From NCBI RefSeq assembly GCF_002261215.1, contig NZ_NEVS01000004.1, positions 4,402,001-4,466,000 on the forward strand: DNA of 64,000 bases, written 5' to 3'. Under the pieces are notes generated by a model. The model was not told where the DNA came from. It saw only the letters and a list, made by a program, of their open reading frames with translations, and ran no database searches. Of this stretch, positions 8,992 through 17,857 are shown one piece after another. Each line of letters opens with the position of its first letter. Position 1 is the first letter of the stretch. The translations under genes and the position numbers were made by a program. This DNA is from Bordetella genomosp. 11 (lineage in GTDB: Bacteria; Pseudomonadota; Gammaproteobacteria; Burkholderiales; Burkholderiaceae_B).

Positions 8992-10056
8992 TCAGTGCGG
9001 GAACGGCCAGATGCGCAACTTCTCCTTGCCTATGCTCCACAGCCGCGCCAGGCCGTGCGGCTCGGCGATCAGGAAAAACACGATCAGCGCGCCGAACACC
9101 ATGTGTTCGATGTGCGATGCGGTATCGACCGGCAGCGGCAGGCCCAACAGGCGCGGAATATTCGTCAGCAGCACCGGCAGCAGCACGATGAAGGCCGCGC
9201 CGAAGAAACTGCCCAGTATCGATCCCAGGCCGCCGATGATCACCATGAACAGCAGCTGGAAGGAACGCGTCAGGTCGAAGGCCAGCGGCTCCCAGGAGCC
9301 CAGGTGGATAAAGCCCCACAGCACGCCGGCCACGCCGACGATGAAGGAGCTGACGGCAAAGGCGGTCAGCTTGGCGTACATCGGCCGGATGCCGATGACC
9401 GCGGCCGCCACGTCCATGTCGCGTATCGCCATCCATTGCCGTCCCATCGCCCCCCGCACCAGGTTCTTCGCGAGCAGGCTGAATACCGCCACCAGCGTCA
9501 GCACGAACAGATACTTCTGCACGGAGGTCTGCAGCGGCAGGCCGAACACCTCCAGCGGCGGCACCGAGACGCTGCCCGAGGACGAATAGTTGGTGAAGAA
9601 GGGGATGCGCAGGAAGGCCCAATCGACGAAGAACTGCGCCGCCAGCGTCGCCACCGCCAGGTACAGCCCGCGGATGCGCAGGCTGGGTATGCCGAAGGCC
9701 ACGCCCACCGCCGTCGCGCACAGCCCGCCCAGCACGATCTGCAACAGCAGCGGCATCGCCGGCACGCGCACGCCGAAATTCCAGGCGGCATAGGCCCCCA
9801 CCGCCATGAAGGCGCCCGTCCCCAGCGATATCTGCCCGCAATAGCCGACCAGCACGTTCAGCCCCACGGCCGCCAGCGACAGGATCAGAAAGGGAATCAG
9901 CAGCGCGCGCAGGAAGTAATCGCTGGCCAGCAGCGGTACGGCAACGAAAGCCACCGCCAGCAGCAGACCCACGAACACCCGGTCCTGGCGGATCGGAAAG
10001 ATCTGCTGGTCGGCCAGGTAGCTGGTCTTGAATTGTCCGTTCTCGCGATACAGCAT
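8992..10056 (-). CDS. Liv-type ABC transporter permease, LivM type
   Basis: Inner-membrane permease of the first Liv-type importer, 354 residues with roughly nine or ten hydrophobic segments. The family signature is clear: GYCGQISLGTGAFMAVGAYA, then GLYLAVATLAAQFFVDW and the C-terminal FFLIAEPHGLARLWS. A cytoplasmic N-terminal stretch (MLYRENGQFKTSYLADQQ) precedes the first helix. It lies between LivH (10135) and the binding protein (8862) in a single leftward transcription unit. Confidence 0.93.
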   Translation of the reverse strand: MLYRENGQFKTSYLADQQIFPIRQDRVFVGLLLAVAFVAVPLLASDYFLRALLIPFLILSLAAVGLNVLVGYCGQISLGTGAFMAVGAYAAWNFGVRVPAMPLLLQIVLGGLCATAVGVAFGIPSLRIRGLYLAVATLAAQFFVDWAFLRIPFFTNYSSSGSVSVPPLEVFGLPLQTSVQKYLFVLTLVAVFSLLAKNLVRGAMGRQWMAIRDMDVAAAVIGIRPMYAKLTAFAVSSFIVGVAGVLWGFIHLGSWEPLAFDLTRSFQLLFMVIIGGLGSILGSFFGAAFIVLLPVLLTNIPRLLGLPLPVDTASHIEHMVFGALIVFFLIAEPHGLARLWSIGKEKLRIWPFPH

Positions 10057-10134
10057 GGTGCTTTCCTTGTGCCCGCCGTGGTCCGGGAATGCTGACGTGA
10101 AAGGAGCCTCGCGCTTTTCCGGGGCCGGTGCCCG

Positions 10135-11064
10135 CTAGACCCGGTCGATGATCTTCTCGCCGAACAGGCCTTGCGGCCGGAACAGCAGAAAGCCCAGGGC
10201 CAGTACATAGGCGAACCAGATCTCGATGCCGCCCCCGACCATGGGGCCCAGATAGACCTCCGACAGTTTCTCGCCCACGCCGATGATCAGTCCGCCCAGG
10301 ATCGCGCCCGGCACCGATGTCAGCCCCCCCAGGATCACGACCGGCAAGGCGCGCAAGGCGGCCGTGGAAAGCGTGAACTGCACACCGAATTTCGAGCCCC
10401 AGATCACGCCGGCCACCAGCGCGACCAGGCCGGCGACGCTCCACACCACGACCCAGATCCGGTTCAGGGGGATGCCGATGGACTGCGCGGCCTGGTGGTC
10501 GTCGGCTACCGCGCGCAGCGCGCGGCCGGTACCCGTGTACTGGAAGAACACCGCCAGGGCGGCCACCAGCAGCGCCGCGATCACGGCGGCGGTCAGGTCC
10601 TCCAGGTTCAACAGCAGGCCACCTTCGAACACCCGGTCCAGGATCAGCGCGGGGTCCTTGGGCATGCCGACGTTGATCGAATACACCGAGCTGCCGAACG
10701 CGATCTGTCCCGCTCCGTCCAGGAAGTAGCTGATGCCCAGCGTGGCCATGAGCAGCGTCGTCGCCTCCTGGTTCACCAGGTGCCGCAGGACCAGGCCCTC
10801 TACCGCGCGAGCCAGCGCCACCATCAACGCGGCGCTGACGACGAAGGCCAGCGCATTGGCCAGCAGGGCGTTGTCGAAACCCAGCCAGCGCGGAATCCAT
10901 TCCGAAAAACGCGCCATCGACAGCGCGGCGACCAGCACCATCGCGCCCTGCGCGAAGTTGAAGACGCCGGATGCCTTGAAGATCAGCACGAAGCCCAGGC
11001 CGATCAGCGCATACAGCATGCCGCTCATCAGGCCGCCGAACAGCGTTTCCAGGAAGAAACCCAC
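10135..11064 (-). CDS. Liv-type ABC transporter permease, LivH type
   Basis: Second permease subunit, 309 residues. The start is a GTG at 11064 (MGFFLETLFGGLMSGMLYAL), 7 nt downstream of an AAGGAG site; no ATG fits the family's N-terminus. Family features include LIGLGFVLIFKASGVFNFAQ, the VVILGGLTSVPGAILGGLII segment and the terminal LLFRPQGLFGE. Eight or so membrane segments are visible. It sits 23 bp after LivG, supporting co-transcription. Confidence 0.93.
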   Translation of the reverse strand: MGFFLETLFGGLMSGMLYALIGLGFVLIFKASGVFNFAQGAMVLVAALSMARFSEWIPRWLGFDNALLANALAFVVSAALMVALARAVEGLVLRHLVNQEATTLLMATLGISYFLDGAGQIAFGSSVYSINVGMPKDPALILDRVFEGGLLLNLEDLTAAVIAALLVAALAVFFQYTGTGRALRAVADDHQAAQSIGIPLNRIWVVVWSVAGLVALVAGVIWGSKFGVQFTLSTAALRALPVVILGGLTSVPGAILGGLIIGVGEKLSEVYLGPMVGGGIEIWFAYVLALGFLLFRPQGLFGEKIIDRV

Positions 11065-11087
11065 CGTGCTCTCCTTGTTCCGCGCCG

Positions 11088-11969
11088 TCAGTGGGACACG
11101 CCCAGGTAGGCGCGCACCACATCCGGATTGGCGCGCACCTGCTCCGGATCGCCGTCGCCGATCTTGCGCCCGTAGTCCAGCACCACAACGCGATCGGAAA
11201 TATCCATCACCACGCCCATGTCGTGCTCGATCAGCACGATGGTCGTGCCGAATTCGTCGTTCACGTCCAGGATGAAGCGGCACATATCCTGCTTTTCCTC
11301 GATGTTCATGCCCGCCATGGGCTCGTCCAGGAGCAGCATGCGCGGCTCCATGGCCAGGGCACGGCCCAGATCGACGCGCTTCTGCAGTCCATACGGCAGG
11401 CGGCCCACGGGCACCTTCCGATACGCCTGGATCTCCAGGAAGTCGATGATGTTCTCGACGAATTCGCGGTGGCGCACCTCCTCGCGCGCGGCCGGGCCGA
11501 TGCGCAGCGCCTGGGCCAGCAGCCCGCATTTCATGCGCAGGTTGCGGCCGGTCATGATGTTGTCCAGCACGCTCATGCCCTTGAACAGCGCCAGGTTCTG
11601 GAAGGTGCGGGCGATGCCCATCTCGGCCGCGCGCCGCGGGGTCATCCGCGTGTAGCGCTGGCCCTGGAAGACGATGGCCCCCTGCTGCGGGGTGTATACG
11701 CCGTTGATGACGTTCAGCATCGAACTCTTGCCGGCGCCATTGGGACCGATGATGGCGCGGATTTCGTGTTCGCGCACATCCAGCGAGATATCGGTCAGCG
11801 CCTTGACCCCGCCGAAGCGCAGCGAGATGTTCTGCATGTCCAGGATCACCCCGCCGATCCGCCGCGCGCGCTCCGGATGGATGGGACGTGCCGCCTGCAC
11901 GGACGGCGCCGCGTCCGCAACAGCCTGACCGTCCGCGGCATGGATCGGTATGGCAGCGCTGTATGTCAT
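11088..11969 (-). CDS. Liv-type ABC transporter ATPase, LivG type
   Basis: Second ATPase of the importer, 293 residues from the ATG at 11969 (GGAAAAG ribosome site). About 45 residues of low-complexity sequence precede the ABC domain, which has GPNGAGKSS (Walker A), the LivG-specific LPYGLQKRVDLGRALAM signature in place of LSGGQ, and MLLLDEPMAGMN (Walker B). A TTG at 11990 would extend it by 7 residues but lacks support. It begins 25 bp after the stop of the acyl-CoA synthetase gene. Confidence 0.92.
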   Translation of the reverse strand: MTYSAAIPIHAADGQAVADAAPSVQAARPIHPERARRIGGVILDMQNISLRFGGVKALTDISLDVREHEIRAIIGPNGAGKSSMLNVINGVYTPQQGAIVFQGQRYTRMTPRRAAEMGIARTFQNLALFKGMSVLDNIMTGRNLRMKCGLLAQALRIGPAAREEVRHREFVENIIDFLEIQAYRKVPVGRLPYGLQKRVDLGRALAMEPRMLLLDEPMAGMNIEEKQDMCRFILDVNDEFGTTIVLIEHDMGVVMDISDRVVVLDYGRKIGDGDPEQVRANPDVVRAYLGVSH

Positions 11970-11993
11970 ATCACTTTTCCAAGACGCCAAGCG

Positions 11994-14081
11994 CTACGCG
12001 CGCCGCATAAAACGGATGCCCGTCGACCGGGGACGCCGCGGATCCGGCTCCGCCGGTCCGCCAGCGTCGCCCCCCTTTAGGGGGGAAGCGCGCAGCGCTT
12101 CGGGGGGTGGGCTCCCACTCCCGGCCAGGGCGGGGAAGCGACGCACGTCGCGAATAGGCAGGTCGGCCGCGATGCGCCCCACGCGCCCGTCCTCGAACTT
12201 GACCTCCGTTTCGATGAAACGCGATGGACTGCCATCGAACAGCGCATCGACCAGCACCGCGTACTTTTGCGCGATATAGGCGCGCCGCACCTTGCGGGTG
12301 CGAGTCAGCTCGTCATCGTCCGGATCCAATTCCTTGTGCAGGATCAGGAAGCGGCACACCTGGGATGCCGCCAGGCGGGCATCGCGCGCCAGTTCGGCAT
12401 TGGCTTTCTCGATGCAGTCGGCGATCAGGTCGTAGACCTCCGGCTTGCCGGCCAGGTCGGTATAGCCGGCATAAGGCAGCCCGCGCCGCTCGGCCCAATT
12501 GCCCACCGCTTCCAGGTCGATATTGATGAAGGCGCACACCGCCTCCCGTCCCGCGCCGAAAGCCACGGCCTCTTTGATGTAGGGAAAAAACTTGAGCTTG
12601 TTCTCGATGTACTTGGGCGCGAACAGGCTGCCGTCGGCCAGTTTGCCCACGTCCTTGGCGCGATCGATGATTTTCAAATGGCCATCGGCATCCAGGAAAC
12701 CCGCATCCCCCGTATGGAACCAGCCCTCGTCGTCACGCGCGGCCCGGGTGGCTTCGGGATTGCGGTAGTACTCCTTGAACAGGCCGGGGCTGTGGACCAG
12801 GATCTCGCCATTGTCCGTCACGCGGATACGCACGCCTTGCACCGGCGGCCCTACCGTATCGGCGCGCACCTGTCCGTCCGGCTGCACGCATACGAACACC
12901 GAGGTCTCCGTGGACCCATACAGCTGCTTGAGATTGATGCCGATGGAACGGTAGAAGGTGAACAGGTCCGGGCCGATGGCCTCGCCCGCGGTGTAGGCGA
13001 CCCGTACACGGCTCATGCCCAGCGCATTGCGCAGGGGGCCGTACACCAGCAGATTGCCCAGCGCGTACAAGGCGCGGTCGCGCAAACCCACGGCCTGGCC
13101 GTCCAGCAGGCGCACGCCGACCCGCCGTGCCAGCGCCATGCAGCCCTGGAACAGCCGCCGCTTCAGCAGGCCCGCGTCCTCCATGCGGATCATCACATGG
13201 GTAAGCAGGTCCTCCAGGATGCGCGGCGGGGCGAAGTAATAGGTCGGCCCGATATCGCGCATGTCGATCGCCACGGTGGCGGGCGATTCGGGATGATTGA
13301 CGGTGAAGCCGGTAACCAATAGCTGGGTATAGGAAAACATGTTCTGGCCGATCCAGGCCGGCGGCAGATAGGCCAGGACATCCTCGCGATCCGTCAGGTT
13401 CTCCATGGCCTGGACCGCGCGCGCCCGGTCGATCAGCGCGGCGTGGGTCAGCACGACGCCCTTGGGCTTGCCTGTGGTGCCGGATGTATAGAACATCGCG
13501 GCGGTCTGTTCGGGCCGGACCGCCCGCGCGCTGCGTTCGAAAAACGCCGCGTCGGTGCGCGCGCGTTCGGCACCGATGCGCAGCAGCTCGTCGAAAGGCA
13601 TGAGTACGGCATCGTCATAATGGCGCAATCCGCGCGGATCGTCGTAGACCACATGCCGCAACGCGGGGCAGAGCGCGCGCGCCTCCAGCATCTTGTCCAC
13701 CTGCTCCTGGTCTTCGGCAATCGCCACGCCGACTTCCGCATCCCGCAGCACGAACGCCATTTCCTGCGCGACGGCATCCTGGTACAGCGGCACCGGAATC
13801 GCGCCCAGGGCCTGCGCCGCCATCATGGCGATGTACAGGCGCGGCCGGTTCTCCCCGATGACCGCCACGTGCTGGCCCGGCCGCACGCCCAGCGCCGTCA
13901 GCCCGTGCGCGACGCGACCGGCCAGCTCCGCCACCTGCGCCCAGGTCAGCGTTTGCCAGATCCCCAGGTCTTTCTCGCGGATGGCGGGGCGGTCGCCGCG
14001 TGCGTGCGCATGCAAGAGCAGCAAGGCGGGGAAGGTATCCGCCGCCGGCCCCGTCGGGGGTGCGGGCTGGGATTGCGCCAC
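11994..14081 (-). CDS. Long-chain-type acyl-CoA synthetase with repeat-derived C-terminal tail
   Basis: AMP-forming ligase, 695 residues, activating a carboxylic acid to its CoA ester. It has the P-loop YTSGTTGKPKGVVLTH, the A5 motif QLYGSTETSV, GWFHTGDAGFLD and KDVGKLADGSLFAPKYIE. It heads the transporter cluster, so it probably processes the imported acid. The last 42 residues or so, from GSGSPPPEALRASP onward, are encoded entirely by a dispersed hairpin element also found in intergenic DNA at 477, 20629 and 49279; the family sequence appears to end near VRRFPAL. The start at 14081 faces the Crp/Fnr gene. Confidence 0.9.
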   Translation of the reverse strand: MAQSQPAPPTGPAADTFPALLLLHAHARGDRPAIREKDLGIWQTLTWAQVAELAGRVAHGLTALGVRPGQHVAVIGENRPRLYIAMMAAQALGAIPVPLYQDAVAQEMAFVLRDAEVGVAIAEDQEQVDKMLEARALCPALRHVVYDDPRGLRHYDDAVLMPFDELLRIGAERARTDAAFFERSARAVRPEQTAAMFYTSGTTGKPKGVVLTHAALIDRARAVQAMENLTDREDVLAYLPPAWIGQNMFSYTQLLVTGFTVNHPESPATVAIDMRDIGPTYYFAPPRILEDLLTHVMIRMEDAGLLKRRLFQGCMALARRVGVRLLDGQAVGLRDRALYALGNLLVYGPLRNALGMSRVRVAYTAGEAIGPDLFTFYRSIGINLKQLYGSTETSVFVCVQPDGQVRADTVGPPVQGVRIRVTDNGEILVHSPGLFKEYYRNPEATRAARDDEGWFHTGDAGFLDADGHLKIIDRAKDVGKLADGSLFAPKYIENKLKFFPYIKEAVAFGAGREAVCAFINIDLEAVGNWAERRGLPYAGYTDLAGKPEVYDLIADCIEKANAELARDARLAASQVCRFLILHKELDPDDDELTRTRKVRRAYIAQKYAVLVDALFDGSPSRFIETEVKFEDGRVGRIAADLPIRDVRRFPALAGSGSPPPEALRASPLKGGDAGGPAEPDPRRPRSTGIRFMRRA
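12001..12113 (-). repeat. Dispersed 3'-end hairpin element, copy B, inside a reading frame
   Basis: The same element as at 477-588, but lying within the final codons of the acyl-CoA synthetase gene. Order in the gene direction: CCCCCCGAAGCGCTGCGCGC, C/G runs, the GGACCGGCGGAGCCGGATCC palindrome, GTCCCCGGTCGAC, and CCGTTTTATGCGG just before the TAG at 11994-11996. The frame is open across all of it, adding about 40 residues rich in Pro, Gly and Arg. Confidence 0.75.
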
Positions 14082-14227
14082 GTTGTCTCCTGTCTGTTTC
14101 CGCGCCCGACCGGACCGTCGCGCCCGCTGTGGCCGGCGCTGGATTCGTGAAGACGCGGAGCGCGCATTTATGGGTGAGAGGTGCGCTTTAACGTGCGGTT
14201 AAGGTATAAGCTTGCATCGGGCCCAAC

Positions 14228-14243
14228 TGTCGCGATCGCGACA
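14228..14243. promoter_or_regulatory. Perfect 16-bp palindrome, candidate Crp/Fnr-family operator
   Basis: TGTCGCGATCGCGACA reads identically on both strands and has the TGT-N10-ACA shape of Crp/Fnr-type sites. It lies in the 200-bp gap between the acyl-CoA synthetase gene (start 14081) and the divergent Crp/Fnr-family gene (start 14282), 38 bp upstream of the latter. It is probably the binding site of that regulator, giving autoregulation and control of the transporter cluster. The assignment is inference from symmetry and position. Confidence 0.5.
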
Positions 14244-14281
14244 ATTCCGGGCGATTCAGGGACGAAGTAGGGTATATCCCG

Positions 14282-14968
14282 ATGCAGGTCATCGACTCCT
14301 TGCAATTGGCTGCAGCCTGGTTCCGCCTCCTGACTCCGGGCGAGCAAGCGCGCGTGCAGAAAGACCTGACGGTGCAGCAGGTCCCCGCGGGAACGATCAT
14401 CGAGCGCAAAGGGCAGATGGCCCAGGCCTGGATCGGGGTACTGGCCGGACTGGTGAAGGTCTCGGTGGGCAATGCGGAAGGAAAAATGGCCTCCCTGACC
14501 GGCGTGCCGGCCGGCGGCTGGTTCGGCGAAGGCTCGCTGCTGAAACACGAGGCGCGCAAGTACGACGTCGTGGCGCTGCGCGATTCGGTCATCGCACGGC
14601 TGCCGGCGGCCACCTTCGAATCGCTGCTGGATAGCAGCATTCCTTTCAATCGCTATCTGCTGCAGTTGCTGAACGAGCGCGTGGCGCAATTCATCGGGAA
14701 GGCGGAAAACGACCGCCTGCTCGACGCGGACGCGCGCGTGGCGCGCTGCCTGGCCGAACTGTTCAACCCCATGCTGTATCCCGGCATGGGGCTGCGCCTG
14801 AGCATCACGCAGGAGGAAGTCGGCTATCTGGCGCGCGTGTCGCGCCAGCGCGCCAATCGCGCCTTGTGCAACCTGCAGCGGGCCGGCTTGCTGAAGGTGG
14901 AATACCGGGGTGTACGGGTGCTGGATCTGGAAGGTTTGAAGGGATACGAGACGGCACAGCGACGATAG
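14282..14968 (+). CDS. Crp/Fnr-family transcriptional regulator
   Basis: A 228-residue cytoplasmic DNA-binding regulator. An N-terminal cyclic-nucleotide-binding-like beta roll (about 20-120, with GWFGEGSLLKHE), a dimer helix (about 122-150) and a C-terminal winged helix with ITQEEVGYLARVSRQRANRA (175-194) are recognisable. It lacks the N-terminal cysteine cluster of oxygen-sensing Fnr (only Cys156 and Cys196), so its ligand is unknown; an acyl- or aryl-CoA is possible given the neighbours. It diverges from the acyl-CoA synthetase/Liv cluster, which it probably controls through the palindrome at 14228-14243. Confidence 0.9.
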   Translation: MQVIDSLQLAAAWFRLLTPGEQARVQKDLTVQQVPAGTIIERKGQMAQAWIGVLAGLVKVSVGNAEGKMASLTGVPAGGWFGEGSLLKHEARKYDVVALRDSVIARLPAATFESLLDSSIPFNRYLLQLLNERVAQFIGKAENDRLLDADARVARCLAELFNPMLYPGMGLRLSITQEEVGYLARVSRQRANRALCNLQRAGLLKVEYRGVRVLDLEGLKGYETAQRR

Positions 14969-15072
14969 ACAGGCACGGCGAAGGAAAGGAACCCGCGTCC
15001 CGCGCGCCGGACGCACACGCGTGTCCGCCGGTGGCGGGCGCCTTCCTTTCATCCTTTCCCGTTCGAGTCGCC

Positions 15073-17823
15073 ATGACACCCGATTCCCTTTCCATTCCCC
15101 TGCCCGGTTTCAGCGTGGATTTCTGGCAGCCCTACATCCCGGCGGCGGGCCCGGGCGATACCGTCTCCGCCACCCGCGCGCCGGGGCTGAGCTATACGCC
15201 GGAATCGCACGGCACCCACGCCGATTTCTGCGGTAGCGACGAGTTCCCGCGATACCGGGAAGAAGTCCGCGAAAGACTGGCATTCCTTGTCGCGTTCTGC
15301 CGGCGGCATCGCATGCCCGACGCGGATGCCATCCAGAAAAATTTCGATATCTTCTTCGCCCATCGCTTCGATGAATATCACTACTTCGATACCCGCGCCG
15401 GCATCGTCGATTCGGTCGGCAAGCGCTCGCTGGATGAATTCTGTGCCCTTATCCTGAATGAAGCCGCCGACCTGGACCGGCGAAAATCCGCTATCCGGAA
15501 CCTGGCCCAAGGCGTGACGCTGTGCGCCGATGGCGCCGTATCGAACCTGGTGTCCGCCGCCTGCACGCTCGCCAAGACCATCGGCGGCATCCGTGGAAAG
15601 CTATGGGAACTGAAGGAAGAGACGGCACGCGGCGTATTGCGCGAACTGCTGGATAAGCGATTCGGCCACGAGGAAAACTACCAGGGCAACGAGATCCACT
15701 TCGTCCATACGGTATGGAACATTCTCGCCGACCAGTTCGGGCTGAAGAAAGTCCCGGACGGTATCACGATGGCGGAGACAACCGGCGATGACTTCCTTGC
15801 GCTATGTGCTGCCGGCATCAGCGCCGCGCTGACACCGGACCGGCTTGCCCTTCTCATCGCCGAGGCATGCCAGGCGCGACTCCACAGCGGGTTTGCCGAT
15901 GCGCGCACCCCGCCGGCCGGTCCATGGACAGCCGGCACCGAAGCGGCAGTCGCGGCGATGTTGGAGGAAATCGGCGACGAGTTCGGATTGACTTCGACGG
16001 ACGGCCTGGAACTCGGCGACGACGGCGAAACCCCGACGCTACGTGCCAGCGATCTGCGCATGAAAAGCTTTTTCCAGCTCGACGAGAACAACGGCGCCTA
16101 TACCTACGCATTGCGGGCGGAACCTTCGTTGATCGCCCTGGATGTACTGCGCAACTTCGGCGATCGGCGACTGCTGCAAACGCAGACATACCCGTGCAAT
16201 GGCGGCGAATGGGTGGATGAGGCAGGGATGCGCGCCGCCCTGTTCCTCTACGGCGAACTCGCATGGGTGGTCAGGATCCACGCCGGAGCGTCCTTCGGCG
16301 ATCCGGTGTGGAACAGCGCGGACACGCAAATCGAACCGGTCACCGAGCCCGACCTCCGTCTGTGGCATGCCACCCGGACGAGCGAAGCGCATCCGCCTGC
16401 GGCCGCGATACGCCACGCCATCCGGGCCACTGCCGCCTCGCAGCTCGCGCGCATGCCCGCGCGCTGGCTGACGGACGCTCCCGACCTCCAACGCTTGTTG
16501 CGGCGACTCGGCACGGACGCGGGCCGCGACTACCTGGCCCACAACCTTGCCGAGCTCGGCGCCGTGGGTGCCAGATACACGAACCGGGAACGCCATGAGC
16601 TGTTCGCCGAACTTCTTCGCCTGGACCTGTGCCATGCCATCCGCCCCCTGGCCGAACTATGGGTGCCGAATGAATCCAGGCGCGTGGATCTGGTGCATGA
16701 CGTGCTGGCGCGCGAAGCCATCCCGGCATTTCATCTGGCGATGCAGGGGGAAGACCCGCCGGCCGCCGTGCACGCCTGGTATCGGCCGCTGCGGGAGTCC
16801 GGCCTGCTGGCCCTGGTCGCTCCGCGCCTGGTCGACTTACTGGAAATCCGATGCGGGAGATCGCCGATCTTTTCGCATGTATTGAACGCCGGCCGGACAG
16901 CCGCAGTCATCGCGTTTCACGCCCTCGTGAAGGATTTATTGAAGGATCCGACGATACGGTGGCATATCAAGGGCCCACTGCTGGGCCTGCTTGCCGCCAC
17001 GGATTGGTATGGTATCCCCGCATTGTCGAATGCCATGGCGGACGGACACACCAGGGCTGTCGAGGCGTACTACGCCTGCCTGGAGGACCTGCTGACGGAT
17101 CCGCTTCTGGCGCTGACCATCCGCCCCGGCTTGCTGGCGGCATTGCCGGACCTGCTGATCGGCAGGAAAGGCAACAGCGATTCGGGGCTGGGGTACGCGC
17201 TGGAAAGCGGCAATACCTCGATCATCGGGATCTTCCATACCCTTGTGATAAACCTGCTGGACGATCCGGAGATCGCTCCGACTATCGCCAGCGCGCTGCC
17301 CGACCTGCTCTCCGCCCGGGTCTGCCGCGGCGCGTCCGCGCTGTCGCAATCGATGAGAAACCGCGGTACCACCACCATCAAGGCCTTCTACGCGATGCTG
17401 AAGGATCCTCGCATCAAGCCGCACATCCGGCATGTGATGCCGAACCTGCTGAACGGCCGGGATACCCAGGGCAAGCCAGGCCTCTCGAATGCGCTGGAGA
17501 ACGGGCACGCCGGCATCATAGAGACCTACCACGCCTTATTGAAGGACCTGCTGCAAGACCCCACGATCGCGCCGCAAATGCTGCGCATGCTACCCCACCT
17601 GCTGACAACGAAGAACAAGGATGGAACGTCGGGCTTCTCGTACGCGACGCTATACGGCCAAAACGCCGCCATCACGGCCTATAACGCCATGCTGGACGAT
17701 CCCGCGATCCGCCCGCACATCGACGCGCATCTCCCTGACCTGAGATCCACGAACATGCCGAAGCCGCCGGCCGGGACCGGGATATCGCATGCGGACGGAC
17801 CGCGATTGAGCGACCTGGATTGA
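15073..17823 (+). CDS. Large helical-repeat protein, candidate secreted effector
   Basis: Function not known. The 916-residue protein (ATG at 15073, without a convincing ribosome site; an in-frame ATG at 14866 lies inside the regulator gene) has no signal peptide or membrane segment. Residues about 147-223 form a distinct region running from GVTLCADGAVSNL to GNEIHFVHTVWN. Residues about 594-894 contain six repeats of 44-55 residues; the clearest is GLSNALENGHAGIIETYHAL followed by LKDLLQDPTIAP and LPHLL. The A.ENGH..II..Y pattern resembles ankyrin-like repeats of type III effectors such as the ShET2/EspL group. It stands alone between two transporter clusters, with no chaperone gene. Effector status is inference. 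Confidence 0.8.
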   Translation: MTPDSLSIPLPGFSVDFWQPYIPAAGPGDTVSATRAPGLSYTPESHGTHADFCGSDEFPRYREEVRERLAFLVAFCRRHRMPDADAIQKNFDIFFAHRFDEYHYFDTRAGIVDSVGKRSLDEFCALILNEAADLDRRKSAIRNLAQGVTLCADGAVSNLVSAACTLAKTIGGIRGKLWELKEETARGVLRELLDKRFGHEENYQGNEIHFVHTVWNILADQFGLKKVPDGITMAETTGDDFLALCAAGISAALTPDRLALLIAEACQARLHSGFADARTPPAGPWTAGTEAAVAAMLEEIGDEFGLTSTDGLELGDDGETPTLRASDLRMKSFFQLDENNGAYTYALRAEPSLIALDVLRNFGDRRLLQTQTYPCNGGEWVDEAGMRAALFLYGELAWVVRIHAGASFGDPVWNSADTQIEPVTEPDLRLWHATRTSEAHPPAAAIRHAIRATAASQLARMPARWLTDAPDLQRLLRRLGTDAGRDYLAHNLAELGAVGARYTNRERHELFAELLRLDLCHAIRPLAELWVPNESRRVDLVHDVLAREAIPAFHLAMQGEDPPAAVHAWYRPLRESGLLALVAPRLVDLLEIRCGRSPIFSHVLNAGRTAAVIAFHALVKDLLKDPTIRWHIKGPLLGLLAATDWYGIPALSNAMADGHTRAVEAYYACLEDLLTDPLLALTIRPGLLAALPDLLIGRKGNSDSGLGYALESGNTSIIGIFHTLVINLLDDPEIAPTIASALPDLLSARVCRGASALSQSMRNRGTTTIKAFYAMLKDPRIKPHIRHVMPNLLNGRDTQGKPGLSNALENGHAGIIETYHALLKDLLQDPTIAPQMLRMLPHLLTTKNKDGTSGFSYATLYGQNAAITAYNAMLDDPAIRPHIDAHLPDLRSTNMPKPPAGTGISHADGPRLSDLD
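16852..17754 (+). repeat. Six tandem protein-level repeats (44-55 residues each)
   Basis: Within the 15073-17823 gene, units begin at CGRSPIFSHV, GIPALSNAMA, SDSGLGYALE, RGASALSQSM, GKPGLSNALE and GTSGFSYATL. Each is a short helix, a loop with GH, GN or GQ, a second helix containing a Y/F-H/Y-A-L core, then a D-P-x-I turn and an LP-x-LL helix. Units 4 and 6 lack the KDLL segment present in units 1, 2, 3 and 5. At DNA level the units have diverged, so the array is old rather than slippage-prone. Confidence 0.75.
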
Positions 17824-17857
17824 TCGCCCCGCGCGCGGCGACGCTATCGTACGGGTG

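Noticed and set aside
7348..10095. A 915-codon open frame antisense to the first Liv cluster
   Set aside because: A GC-rich shadow frame: its product is low-complexity Gln/Arg/His-rich sequence, and the opposite strand encodes clear transporter proteins throughout.
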